A DNA stretch of 64,000 nt from SZUA-378 sp036652815 (lineage in GTDB: Bacteria; Bacillota; Clostridia; Lachnospirales; Lachnospiraceae). The number at the start of each line of letters is the position of its first letter. Within the stretch, counting starts at the first letter, position 1. The translations under genes were made by a program, and so were the position numbers. Positions 36,030 through 44,968 of this stretch are shown in pieces. The DNA lies in the NCBI GenBank assembly GCA_036652815.1, contig JAVVVE010000001.1, positions 113,617-177,616 of the forward strand. The letters run 5' to 3'. A model generated the notes under the pieces. That model did no database searches. It was given only the letters and a program-made list of their open reading frames with translations, and was not told where the DNA came from.

Positions 36030-36891
36030 TTTTAGACCTGCCCTTCCACAGTTTTTTATATTTCTTTTCTTCGCCATTCTTATTTTGGAGCTGCAGTAAT
36101 CTTTCTTTTAATGCATCGGTAGTGATGTTACGGTATAGATTCCCCGCATATGCTACACTGACTTTACCTGTTTCCTCTGATACGATGATCGTCAAAGAAT
36201 CTGTAGCTTCAGAGATACCAACCCCCGCACGATGTCTTGTACCCAGGTCTTTGCTCAGTTCCATATTGTCTGATAACGGCAGATAACAGGTCGCCGAAGT
36301 AACTCTGTCTCCGCGTATGATAATAGCACCATCATGCAATGGTGTATTATGCTCAAATATATTAATCAAGAGTTGACTGGATACCAAAGCGTCTACCTCG
36401 ATCCCTGTTCTCTCATATTCTGCTAACGATGCATTCTGCTCTATCACGATTAAAGCACCTGTCTTGACTTTACCCATCTCAAAACTGGCTTTTACAATCT
36501 CATTCATGGTGCGATCCGTAAAACGACCTGCATATCCCTTATTCGTATCAAAAGGAAAGATCACAGTCAATATGTTCTTACGCCCCAGTACTTCTAAGAT
36601 CCTTCTCAATTCCGGTTGCAAGACGACGATCACTGCAATCACAGCAAAGGCAAGGACTTTCTCTATAATCCACATAATCGTAGCCATGTGAAATACAGCG
36701 GCCAGTAAAACAAATACCATAATCACTCCAACACCTTTGAGTAATGCCCATGCCCGTGTGTTCTTAATCCAAACCATAATGTGGTACACTAAGAAAGAGA
36801 TAATGATTATCTCTGTAATGTCTTCCCATCTGATATTGAGACGGTGTAACGAGGACATATATTTAGTTGCAAATGCAATGATTTGATCCAT
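36007..36891 (-). CDS. cdaA: Membrane diadenylate cyclase CdaA (c-di-AMP synthase)
   Basis: 294 residues. Three membrane helices in the first 95 residues, then the DAC domain with DGA at 187-189 and RHR at 219-221, the two motifs that bind ATP and metal. The Lys-rich C-terminal tail is hydrophilic. It makes c-di-AMP, which controls potassium and osmolyte transport and wall homeostasis. AGGA lies shortly before the ATG. Confidence 0.97.
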   Translation of the reverse strand: MDQIIAFATKYMSSLHRLNIRWEDITEIIIISFLVYHIMVWIKNTRAWALLKGVGVIMVFVLLAAVFHMATIMWIIEKVLAFAVIAVIVVLQPELRRILEVLGRKNILTVIFPFDTNKGYAGRFTDRTMNEIVKASFEMGKVKTGALIVIEQNASLAEYERTGIEVDALVSSQLLINIFEHNTPLHDGAIIIRGDRVTSATCYLPLSDNMELSKDLGTRHRAGVGISEATDSLTIIVSEETGKVSVAYAGNLYRNITTDALKERLLQLQNKNGEEKKYKKLWKGRSKNEKQNNK

Positions 36892-36912
36892 AGAATTATC
36901 CTGCCGATTCTA

Positions 36913-37908
36913 TTATTTTGTTGTATGTGTTCGTGATTGTGATTGTGTTCTGACCCTGGACTGTGCTGTTGTTCCCGGTCGTGTCTGTGGATTAATCTTC
37001 TTTACTCGTTTTTCCGGAGTAGCCATGGTAATCTTAGGTACTGCTTTTACATAATAATAATACTCATCATCTTCAAATTGTACCATCTCTGTTCTGGTAT
37101 AATCCACGTTAAATGCAAAGAATGCTAAAATCTTTGCCAGTCCTGCCGATAGTATAATACCGATAAATACTGCCGGTATGGAAACCTCCGTATCGAGTAA
37201 AAAAGTGCCTAGTAAGATAATAATACCATTGAGTACAGTCCCTGCCAGTATCGCAATTGACCATGCATGGTCAACACTCATCCTGCGGATGAAATATACC
37301 ACTAAAATCGTAGCTGTGAATGCTACAAGCGTTACCAACATCGTTTTATTCTGAATCAGGCCATCCAACACATAGCGAAATTTAATCGTAGCACCTTCTG
37401 CCTCAGATGCTCCTAAAGTGGTTGCTCCTTTGCTGATATTATGTAGCAAATAGTATACCACGACTCCGCTGCCTACCGAAATGGTTGAAACAGGTGTTCC
37501 AATCAATCCCATGGCCAAAGGAATCAGGTATGGTATCTTAAGCATAAAGCACAGCGGTGTCAAAAGCACTACCAGGGTATCCCTCGGTGTAAATCTGAAA
37601 TACAATAAGAATAACAATAAATAAACTGCCAGTACCACGGCTGCACTCTCTATGGATAGTGCATAGAGATGTAACAATGAGAATGCCGCTGCCACTAAAA
37701 TACTCATATTCGCCGGTAAAAAAGAGCACATAAGAGCAATTACAAGCACAATTATTATATTATTAATTTTCGTCATATATCCCAAATTCTGATTAATCAG
37801 CACTAATGTGATAAATGCCATAAGAAACTTAAGAGCAGGCATAATATAAACTTCATATTTGCTATAAAAACTCTTAATATGTTCTCTAAAGACAAGCAAA
37901 TTGGTCAT
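36913..37908 (-). CDS. Polytopic membrane protein of unknown function next to cdaA
   Basis: 331 residues, about nine membrane segments, then a hydrophilic C-terminal tail of about 60 residues with the odd run EDDEYYYYVKAVPK and a Thr/Gln/Arg-rich end. I recognise no enzymatic motif. AAAGG eight bases upstream of the ATG at 37908 supports this start. It lies directly upstream of cdaA with a 21-base gap, so it is almost certainly co-transcribed with the c-di-AMP genes. Confidence 0.75.
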   Translation of the reverse strand: MTNLLVFREHIKSFYSKYEVYIMPALKFLMAFITLVLINQNLGYMTKINNIIIVLVIALMCSFLPANMSILVAAAFSLLHLYALSIESAAVVLAVYLLLFLLYFRFTPRDTLVVLLTPLCFMLKIPYLIPLAMGLIGTPVSTISVGSGVVVYYLLHNISKGATTLGASEAEGATIKFRYVLDGLIQNKTMLVTLVAFTATILVVYFIRRMSVDHAWSIAILAGTVLNGIIILLGTFLLDTEVSIPAVFIGIILSAGLAKILAFFAFNVDYTRTEMVQFEDDEYYYYVKAVPKITMATPEKRVKKINPQTRPGTTAQSRVRTQSQSRTHTTK

Positions 37909-37951
37909 GGTAATATCCTTTCGGTAATTTGAATGATCCTTCTTCTGTATC

Positions 37952-38332
37952 TTAGTATCGTGTAGCAAGCTCTTTCAAATTATTGTAATATTGCTTTAGA
38001 CTGCTTTTGGCATGATTATACCGGTAGGAATAGACAAAATACGCAATTGCCGCATATATCGCTATGAATATAACGTATGCAATAATAACCATTCGCCCTA
38101 CCTGCAGCATCTCTAACTTATATAAGCTCTGCATAAATGCACCAATATCATTAAAAATAAAAAGTGCTGCGATCAGACCAAACGCAATGGTTGCATGAAT
38201 CACCGTCTTAATCACTTGTAATCCAACGTAGTCTCCCCTAAAATAGCGCCCAACGGGAATCATCTTTTTCCCTTCCGTTTCTTCATAGGAAGCTATCTGC
38301 GTCATCAGGATAATTCTCTCTTCATTCAGCAT
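37952..38332 (-). CDS. Small two-helix membrane protein, unknown function
   Basis: 126 residues with membrane helices at about 43-62 and 79-101. It has a cytoplasmic N-terminal part containing MIPVGRYFRGDYVG and a short amphipathic C-terminal tail rich in Tyr, Lys and Asn. AGAGGA precedes the ATG by eight bases. It lies between yvyF and the larger unknown membrane protein; the two membrane proteins may work together (inference from position only). Confidence 0.7.
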   Translation of the reverse strand: MLNEERIILMTQIASYEETEGKKMIPVGRYFRGDYVGLQVIKTVIHATIAFGLIAALFIFNDIGAFMQSLYKLEMLQVGRMVIIAYVIFIAIYAAIAYFVYSYRYNHAKSSLKQYYNNLKELATRY

Positions 38333-38352
38333 CTTGCCAGTCCTCTTACATT

Positions 38353-38751
38353 CTATAAAAAGCGCATTTTAGGATTCGTTGCTGTATCCGCTTTCTTCTT
38401 AACAGGTTCTTTCTTTGGTGCGTCCGGAGTAAATCCTTTTGCCATATCATTTTTGCATTTATCGCAAAAACGTCCCGTCTTAATCATTGTTCCACAGCCT
38501 TCACATTCAATACCGATGGGTGAATCCGAATCAAAGAACAGTCTTTCTTCACGAATCCATGCCTGAATCTGAGAGATTTCAACATCACACTCATCTGATA
38601 TCTGTGGGATACCGGCACCACGATTATCCTGTACAAACTTCTTAACCTCTTGGAATTTCTCTTCTGTCTTCTCCTTGCATTTAGGACAAATGGTCGGTCC
38701 CGACACATAGTTGAATATCTTACCGCATTTTCTACAATTTCTTACATTCAT
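38353..38751 (-). CDS. yvyF: YvyF-like flagellar-operon zinc-ribbon protein
   Basis: 132 residues. An N-terminal CRKCGKIF...CPKCKEK zinc ribbon, a middle segment with an atypical helix-turn-helix (IPQISDECDVEISQIQAWIRE), and a second zinc ribbon CEGCGTMI...CDKC. This matches the TIGR03826/YvyF family, which lies after comFC in Bacillus as it does here. GAGGAGG precedes the ATG. No flgM follows. Confidence 0.82.
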   Translation of the reverse strand: MNVRNCRKCGKIFNYVSGPTICPKCKEKTEEKFQEVKKFVQDNRGAGIPQISDECDVEISQIQAWIREERLFFDSDSPIGIECEGCGTMIKTGRFCDKCKNDMAKGFTPDAPKKEPVKKKADTATNPKMRFL

Positions 38752-38765
38752 CTTGTTTCCTCCTC

Positions 38766-39500
38766 TTACAAAAGCTCCTGCCCTATGGCAAGTGCTATAA
38801 AATACACTTTGTCCACACCTGCTTCATTTAAAACATGTGTCATCGCATCAATCGTACTTCCTGTTGTGTAGATATCATCAATTACTACCACAGACTTTAA
38901 TTTTACATCATTTCGGCAAATTTTAAAAGCCTTTTTCACATTTTTATGTCTTTCAGTTTCATCTAGGTCTTTTTGGGGTGTTGTCTTCTTATCTCGTTTC
39001 ACCAAATCGTTTTGCACCGGAATCTGCAGTCTGTCTCCGATAACCTGTGCTAATAGCTGTGCCTGATTGTATCCGCGCAGTCGCTGTCTGCTCTTGTGCA
39101 AGGGAACCGGTATCAAAGCTTCTACCTGCCATTGTCTAATCTGGTCACCCAAAAACAGAGCTATTTCTTCTCCAAAAAAATCTGCATATTCACATTGTCC
39201 TGCATACTTAAAGCGGTAAATCGCCTGCCTGACCGAAGCATATTCATAAAGAGCTGCTCCTTGTATATAATCGTGTTTTTTGGTAACACAGTCATAACAA
39301 TATTCTTGTTCTGTGTGCTGCAATCGCTTTCCGCATCGTTTGCACTTTGGTTCAAATACATAATCCAACTGCCCTTTGCACTCTGCACATATCTTTTCAC
39401 CCAGTGGTTTCACGATCCTATTGCAGACCGGGCATCTCCTTGGAAATACCCAATCCAGTACATGGGCTCCTGCTTTTAAGATAATCTCTCTTTGTTTCAC
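38766..39500 (-). CDS. comFC: ComFC-family phosphoribosyltransferase-like competence protein
   Basis: 244 residues. Four-Cys zinc fingers at the N-terminus (CPVCNRIV...CAEC and CKRCGKRL...CYDC), then a phosphoribosyltransferase domain with the PRPP loop VVVIDDIYTTGSTIDA. Members are needed for DNA uptake and recombination during transformation. The GTG start overlaps the recD2 stop as GTGA (39497-39500). comFA is not next to it. Confidence 0.92.
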   Translation of the reverse strand: MKQREIILKAGAHVLDWVFPRRCPVCNRIVKPLGEKICAECKGQLDYVFEPKCKRCGKRLQHTEQEYCYDCVTKKHDYIQGAALYEYASVRQAIYRFKYAGQCEYADFFGEEIALFLGDQIRQWQVEALIPVPLHKSRQRLRGYNQAQLLAQVIGDRLQIPVQNDLVKRDKKTTPQKDLDETERHKNVKKAFKICRNDVKLKSVVVIDDIYTTGSTIDAMTHVLNEAGVDKVYFIALAIGQELL

Positions 39501-41761
39501 ATATTCTCCGAACCAAGGCAGCTTTTCTCCAATTCCTGCATCCGTTCTTTGAGACTGCTATAGCGTTTCTGTTCATTCTCATTCTGTATCATCATCTCTA
39601 CCGTTTGACTGCTTCCCAGTATCGTAACACAGTTTCTCGCCCGCGTCACTCCCGTATAGAGAAGATTACGATTCAGTAACATCCGAGGTCCTGTCAATAG
39701 CGGCATAACAACTGCCGGGTATTCACTTCCCTGTGATTTATGTATGGTGATGGCATAAGCTAATTCTAATTCTTCTAACAGGGTAAACGGATAAGTAATA
39801 CGTTTGTGTTCTTCATATTCTACCACAATATTCTGTGCATATTCATTAATCTGGCAGATAATACCCATATCTCCATTAAATACACCCAACCCTTTATCTA
39901 TGGGAATCCCATATTTACTTACAATCTCCCACTCTAATTGATAATTATTTTTAATCTGCATCACTTTATCGCCTTGCCTATAGAGCGTTTCTCCTGATTG
40001 GTATTCCTGTTTGGCAGAATCCGGTGGATTAAGATATTGCTGCAGAATATGATTCAGCGTCTCAACGCCCAGACTGCCTTTTCGCATGGGTGTCAACACT
40101 TGGATATCATAAGGCGATGCATTGACATATCGCGGAAGTTTATCACTGATTAATTGCACCATATGTTTATAGATTACATTAACATCACTGCGTTCCAGAA
40201 AGAAAAAATCGGGGCTCTTATTATCATAGCTGATAGAATGTCCTTCATTGATACGATGGGCATTGACCACGATACCACTTTCCTCAGCCTGCCTGAATAT
40301 CTTCTTTAGGATAACTACAGGAAGGCAATGACTTTCAATCAAATCTTTCAGTACCTGCCCCGGTCCTACCGATGGAAGTTGATCTACATCCCCTACCATA
40401 ATCAGTCTGGTGCCTACCGCAATGGCACGCAGCAAAGACTGAAATAGGAATATATCAACCATCGACATCTCATCTATAATGATGATATCCGCTTCTATCG
40501 GGTTCTCTTCATTTCTTTCAAAGTTCAGCGCTTGTTTATCATCTCTGTTCATGGCACCATTAATCTCTAATAATCTGTGGATCGTGCGTGCCTCATATCC
40601 TGTCGTCTCCGTCATCCTCTTAGCCGCTCTTCCCGTAGGTGCAGCCAAATAAATATTCATACCCTCCGCTTCAAAATAGCGAATTATCATATTAATGGTA
40701 GTCGTTTTCCCGGTACCCGGTCCTCCCGATAAGATAAAGATACCATGTTCTACACTTTGCAAAACGGCCTGCTTTTGAAGAGCATCCATCTGTATGTTTA
40801 ATTCATCCTCTAAAGCTGCTATTTTCTGAAGAATCTGTGTTTCCTGTGCCGGGAGGTACTCAGCATCTGTTTCTACTGATAGATTCAGGTCGCGTAACAT
40901 CCTGGCGCAATTTAGTTCTGCATAATAATTGGTATATGCATAAATATAATTGGTTTCTTCTTTCTTTTTCATGATGATCTTCTTATCCATCATGAGGTTG
41001 GGAAGCTGAGGTTCTATCTGTTCCGGTTGTAGTTCTAACAGGTCTGCGGATAAGTGCAGTAATTGTTCCTGCGGGAGATATAGGTTGCCTCCTGTCGTGG
41101 CCTGCAGCAATACATATAAGACTGCACTGCGAATTCTATAGTCAGAATCTGTGTGAATCCCTATCTTGGAAGCGATCTCATCTGCGATTCGAAATCCAAT
41201 CCCGCCAATATCTTCTGTCAGCCTATAAGGATTCTCTTTCATAACTCCATAGATCTTCATCCCGTAGTAATGGTAGATCTTAATCGCCAGCGTGTTGGAT
41301 ATCCCATATTTTTGCATGAAGATCATGACTTCACGCATCTCTTTCTTCTCTTCCATCTGTACTGCTATTTCTCTTGCTTTGCGTTCACTGATCCCTTTAA
41401 TCTCCGCCAGACGTTCCGGTTCCTCCTCGATAATGCGAAAGGTAAGATCTCCAAATCTCTTAACGATCTTACTGGCCGTAGCTGCCCCGATCCCCTTCAC
41501 TGCACCCGATCCCAGGTAACGTTCCATACTCGCCGCATCTTCCGGTGGTATGATTCTGTAGGACTTAATCTTAAACTGGCTCCCATAGATAGCATGTTCC
41601 GCATATTCTCCCTCGGCTTCCATAGTTTCCCCTTGCTCCGCCGACTTCAAAATACCTACACAGGTAATATCCTCCCCTTCCCCGGTCAGATTAAATACCG
41701 TGTATCCATTCTCTTCATTATGATATATGACATGCTCAATATATCCTTTGATGGTCTCCAC
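39497..41761 (-). CDS. recD2: RecD-like 5'-3' DNA helicase RecD2
   Basis: 754 residues. An N-terminal OB-like region, tandem helix-hairpin-helix motifs near residues 80-130 (GSGAVKGIGAATASKIVKRFG), the Walker A GGPGTGKTTT at about 345, Walker B IIIDEMSMVD, QLPSVGPG and the C-terminal UvrD-like YAITIHKSQGSEYP motif. It is the RecBC-independent form found in Firmicutes. The start is GTG with AGGAG six bases upstream. Confidence 0.95.
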   Translation of the reverse strand: METIKGYIEHVIYHNEENGYTVFNLTGEGEDITCVGILKSAEQGETMEAEGEYAEHAIYGSQFKIKSYRIIPPEDAASMERYLGSGAVKGIGAATASKIVKRFGDLTFRIIEEEPERLAEIKGISERKAREIAVQMEEKKEMREVMIFMQKYGISNTLAIKIYHYYGMKIYGVMKENPYRLTEDIGGIGFRIADEIASKIGIHTDSDYRIRSAVLYVLLQATTGGNLYLPQEQLLHLSADLLELQPEQIEPQLPNLMMDKKIIMKKKEETNYIYAYTNYYAELNCARMLRDLNLSVETDAEYLPAQETQILQKIAALEDELNIQMDALQKQAVLQSVEHGIFILSGGPGTGKTTTINMIIRYFEAEGMNIYLAAPTGRAAKRMTETTGYEARTIHRLLEINGAMNRDDKQALNFERNEENPIEADIIIIDEMSMVDIFLFQSLLRAIAVGTRLIMVGDVDQLPSVGPGQVLKDLIESHCLPVVILKKIFRQAEESGIVVNAHRINEGHSISYDNKSPDFFFLERSDVNVIYKHMVQLISDKLPRYVNASPYDIQVLTPMRKGSLGVETLNHILQQYLNPPDSAKQEYQSGETLYRQGDKVMQIKNNYQLEWEIVSKYGIPIDKGLGVFNGDMGIICQINEYAQNIVVEYEEHKRITYPFTLLEELELAYAITIHKSQGSEYPAVVMPLLTGPRMLLNRNLLYTGVTRARNCVTILGSSQTVEMMIQNENEQKRYSSLKERMQELEKSCLGSENM

Positions 41762-41782
41762 TTAATTCTCCTATTAACACGC

Positions 41783-41806
41783 AAAAAGACTGCCATTCAG
41801 CAGTCC
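41783..41806 (-). terminator. Terminator after the flagellar rod genes
   Basis: On the minus strand GGACTGC and GCAGTC arms with a short TGAATG loop are followed by TTTTT. The stem is short, so some read-through into recD2 is likely. Confidence 0.65.
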
Positions 41807-41824
41807 CTGCCATAAGCTATTCAA

Positions 41825-42106
41825 CTATAAGTCATAGTTTCGTTTCATCTGTTCATATAAGGACTTTGCGATCCCGAGACTGTTGGTCTCCGTTGATTGT
41901 GCTGTAAGTTCTTGAATCGTAATATCCTGAAAATAATCTACTAACGATGCCGAAGAAGAATCTTCGTCTGACTTGGGAACAGTCTTTTGCATCTCTTTAA
42001 ATACCTGCTCCAGGAAATAGGATTCAAATTGTTTACACACATCCATAAGTTCTTCATCGGATGCCTTTGAGTAATCAGTTGGCATACCCAATCCATTAAT
42101 CTCCAT
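41825..42106 (-). CDS. FlgJ-type rod-binding protein
   Basis: 93 residues. DEELMDVCKQFESYFLEQVFKEMQKTV matches the rod-binding domain of FlgJ; the muramidase domain of proteobacterial FlgJ is absent, as is normal in Firmicutes. It would cap or guide assembly of the flagellar rod. The ATG at 42106 is used with AGG eight bases upstream; a GTG at 42115 is an alternative. Confidence 0.85.
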   Translation of the reverse strand: MEINGLGMPTDYSKASDEELMDVCKQFESYFLEQVFKEMQKTVPKSDEDSSSASLVDYFQDITIQELTAQSTETNSLGIAKSLYEQMKRNYDL

Positions 42107-42136
42107 AAGAATCACCTATTCCTTTCCTGATTTATC

Positions 42137-42952
42137 TTATCGTTTCAGTTGGTTGGCCTGTCCCATCATCTCATCGGATGCTTGTATCGCCTTGGAATTC
42201 ATCTCATATGCACGCTGCGCTACGATTAGATTAACCATCTCATCTGCAACCTGTACATTAGAACCTTCCAAGTAGCCCTGGCGTAATTTACTCTTTCTCA
42301 CATTGGCATTGGTTGCTTCATTCAGTGCCAGACCGCTGGCTTCTGTCACTGCATACAGACTGCTGTCCCGTTTTTCAAGCCCTGCCGGATTCATAAATTG
42401 CGATATCCCTATCTTAATACCCATCTTCTGTAATTGGTTCTTGGCATCCGGGTAACAGAACTCTCCGTCCGCTGTCATCACAATCTTATTGGAAATAATA
42501 TTTTTGGCAAAAGTAATCGGTTTCCCTGTTGCATCTAATACCGGAAGACCATCTGAATTACATAAGGTTAATCCATTGGTGCCTGTCGATAGATTAAAGT
42601 TACCGTTTCGAGTGTAATAAGCTTTGCCATCCTGCCCTCTTACGCTAAAAAATCCTTCTCCTACGATGGCATATGCTGTCTGGCTCTCAGATGCCAAAAG
42701 ATTACCTTCTTTGAAGATGGAAGTAATCGCAGAATTACGAACGCCCAGTCCGACCTGTGCTCCGATCGGTTTCTTCTCTCCATTCGCCGAAGTAGTCCTC
42801 GTCTGCATCGTTTGATATAGAAGTGACTTGAATTCTGCTACCTCAGTCTTATAACCTGTTGTATTTACATTTGCCAAGTTATTGGCTATCGTATCTACAT
42901 TTGTCTGTTGTGCAATCATGCCGGTTGCTGCCGACCAAAGTGATCTAACCAT
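42137..42952 (-). CDS. flhP: Flagellar distal-rod protein (FlhP/FlgG-like)
   Basis: 271 residues. It starts SLWSAATGMIAQQTNVDTIANNLANVNTTGYK, the rod-protein N-terminal signature (shown by ATGM and NNLANVNTTGYK), with the GEGFFSVRG core motif and the C-terminal SNVQVADEMVNLIVAQRAYEMN helix. This is the rod/hook axial protein family. GGAGG precedes the ATG. Gene order mbl-flhO-flhP matches Bacillus subtilis. Confidence 0.92.
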   Translation of the reverse strand: MVRSLWSAATGMIAQQTNVDTIANNLANVNTTGYKTEVAEFKSLLYQTMQTRTTSANGEKKPIGAQVGLGVRNSAITSIFKEGNLLASESQTAYAIVGEGFFSVRGQDGKAYYTRNGNFNLSTGTNGLTLCNSDGLPVLDATGKPITFAKNIISNKIVMTADGEFCYPDAKNQLQKMGIKIGISQFMNPAGLEKRDSSLYAVTEASGLALNEATNANVRKSKLRQGYLEGSNVQVADEMVNLIVAQRAYEMNSKAIQASDEMMGQANQLKR

Positions 42953-42972
42953 ACTCAGTGCCTCCTTCTATC

Positions 42973-43746
42973 CTACAATCTGCCTATCTGATTCACTGTT
43001 TTATCCAGCGTACTGTCATGCGTCTGAATCAATCTCTGACTGCTCTCATATGCTCTGGTAACTGTCATCATCTCAACCATCTCCGAAACTACCTGTACAT
43101 TAGATGCCTCCAGATATCCACCGAAGACCACGGTATCACTCTTTTTCATGGTAGCTCCCTCAACAGCCTGATACATATTCTCACCATAATGCTCTAAATA
43201 ATCATAATCTTCAAAATCAGTAATCTCCAGTTGTGCCACTTTTTTGCCTGCCTGTGTAATGGCTCCTGTCTGGTCTACTGCGACTGCCTGTAATGGATCC
43301 AGCTTAATCTTGCCTCCGGCACCCAATACAAAGTCCCCATCTTTGGTAACTACATAACCCTCTTTATCCATGGTAAACGAACCATCTCTGGTGTATTTTG
43401 TCGATGTCTCTCCTGCTTTGTTGGTAAATTCAATATTGAAAAAACCTTCTCCACCAATCGCAATGTCCAGTGGATTATTAGTCATCTTAAAAGCACCCTG
43501 TTCGTAATCTGTATAATTCTCACCTATCTTAACACCCGGTGTATTGATACCGATTCTGCGTGCCAGATTGGGATTCTCAGAACTGTCTTTAATCTTATAT
43601 GCCAGCACGTCTTTAAAGGTCTGACTGGTGGAACCTTCTTTTTTAAATCCCGTAGTGGCAGAATTGGCCAGATTATTGGTCAGCACATCCATGCGATTCT
43701 GTTCATTTACCATCCCTGTATAGGCTGTATATAATCCTTTTAACAT
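42973..43746 (-). CDS. flhO: Flagellar proximal-rod protein (FlhO/FlgF-like)
   Basis: 257 residues. LYTAYTGMVNEQNRMDVLTNNLANSATTGFKKE at the N-terminus, GGEGFFNIEF in the middle, and SNVQVVSEMVEMMTVTRAYESSQRLIQTHD at the C-terminus, all shared with FlgF/FlgG axial proteins. AGGAG lies shortly before the ATG. It directly follows mbl. Confidence 0.92.
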   Translation of the reverse strand: MLKGLYTAYTGMVNEQNRMDVLTNNLANSATTGFKKEGSTSQTFKDVLAYKIKDSSENPNLARRIGINTPGVKIGENYTDYEQGAFKMTNNPLDIAIGGEGFFNIEFTNKAGETSTKYTRDGSFTMDKEGYVVTKDGDFVLGAGGKIKLDPLQAVAVDQTGAITQAGKKVAQLEITDFEDYDYLEHYGENMYQAVEGATMKKSDTVVFGGYLEASNVQVVSEMVEMMTVTRAYESSQRLIQTHDSTLDKTVNQIGRL

Positions 43747-43773
43747 AGTATGTGCTCCTCTCTGACGTCTCGC

Positions 43774-44769
43774 TTAATTATCGTCTCTGTATCCTGCAAG
43801 GAATTCTACATATTTACCTGTTCCTATCGCCACTGCTGTCATCGGGTCATCTGCCGTGATCGTATTAATCCCTGTTTTGGAAGAAATCAATTCTTCTAAT
43901 CCACGCAGCAAGCTTCCGCCACCTGTTAATACAATCCCTCTGTCAGCGATATCTGCTGCTAATTCCGGTGGGGTTTTCTCTAATACACTATGGATAGACT
44001 CTATAATCTGAGCAGTAATCTCGCGGAGTGCCTCTTCCGTCTCTTCGGAAGATACCTTCACTGTCTTAGGAAGACCTGTTACCAGATTACGTCCTCTGAC
44101 ATCCATATAATCCACCTCAGCACGATGATAACAGGAACCTATCTTAATCTTTAAATCTTCTGCTGTTCTCTCACCGATGAGTAAATTATGTTTCTTACGC
44201 ATATGACGAACAAGTGCTTCATCAAAATCATCGCCCGCCACCTTAATGGATGCGCTGACTACCGTACCGCCCAGTGAAATAACTGCAATATCAGAAGTAC
44301 CTCCTCCAATATCAACGATCATATTGCCACATGGTTTTGAAATATCAATCCCTGCTCCAATCGCAGCAGCAATCGGTTCTTCAATCACAGATACTTCTCT
44401 TGCACCTGCCTGATAAGTAGCATCTTCAACTGCTTTTTTCTCTACTTCCGTAACACCACTCGGTACACAGATAGAGATACGCGGCTTACGGAACGTTTTC
44501 TTCCCCATCGCTTTTTGAATAAAATACTTCATCATCTTCTCTGTAACCGTATAATCTGAGATAACTCCCTGTCTTAATGGTCTGACAGCTACAATATTGC
44601 CGGGTGTTCTGCCCAGCATGAGGCGTGCCTCTTCGCCGATGGCTCTTATCTTATTGGTGTCTCTATCAAAAGCTACGACTGATGGCTCTTTTAGAACTAC
44701 CCCTTTTCCTCGGATATATACTAAAATACTGGCAGTTCCTAAATCAATCCCTATATCTGTACACTGCAT
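43774..44769 (-). CDS. mbl: Rod-shape-determining actin homologue (Mbl/MreB)
   Basis: 331 residues. IGIDLGTASILVYI phosphate-1 loop, IEEPIAAAIGAG, the NMIVDIGGGTSDIAVIS phosphate-2 loop and GIVLTGGGSLLRGL adenosine loop are intact. It forms membrane-bound filaments that guide wall synthesis along the cylinder. The linkage to flhO and flhP suggests Mbl rather than the mreBCD copy. Confidence 0.93.
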   Translation of the reverse strand: MQCTDIGIDLGTASILVYIRGKGVVLKEPSVVAFDRDTNKIRAIGEEARLMLGRTPGNIVAVRPLRQGVISDYTVTEKMMKYFIQKAMGKKTFRKPRISICVPSGVTEVEKKAVEDATYQAGAREVSVIEEPIAAAIGAGIDISKPCGNMIVDIGGGTSDIAVISLGGTVVSASIKVAGDDFDEALVRHMRKKHNLLIGERTAEDLKIKIGSCYHRAEVDYMDVRGRNLVTGLPKTVKVSSEETEEALREITAQIIESIHSVLEKTPPELAADIADRGIVLTGGGSLLRGLEELISSKTGINTITADDPMTAVAIGTGKYVEFLAGYRDDN

Positions 44770-44841
44770 AATGTGTATCCCCTTTCTACGGAATATCTAT
44801 TTACCTATGGTTAAGTTTTCTTTTGTCAAACATACGCAAAT

Positions 44842-44869
44842 ATTATACCGCATAACTCTGTTTTTTCAA
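44842..44869 (-). promoter_or_regulatory. Promoter of the mbl-flagellar operon
   Basis: TTGAAA (44864-44869) and TATAAT (44842-44847), 16-base spacing, in the 199-base gap between uvrA and mbl. The rest of that gap is AT-rich with nothing else I can identify. Confidence 0.7.
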
Positions 44870-44968
44870 AGGGATTTCACTAAATTCATAAAAAATTAAT
44901 GAAAATACAAGACCTCTATTCACTTTATCGGATCTTCTTACTTAAAACTTAATAGCAAGACTTGACCT

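Noticed and set aside
41153..41815. Plus-strand open frame of 220 codons opposite recD2
   Set aside because: recD2 is unmistakable on the other strand; the frame has no recognisable domain and no suitable promoter or ribosome-binding site.
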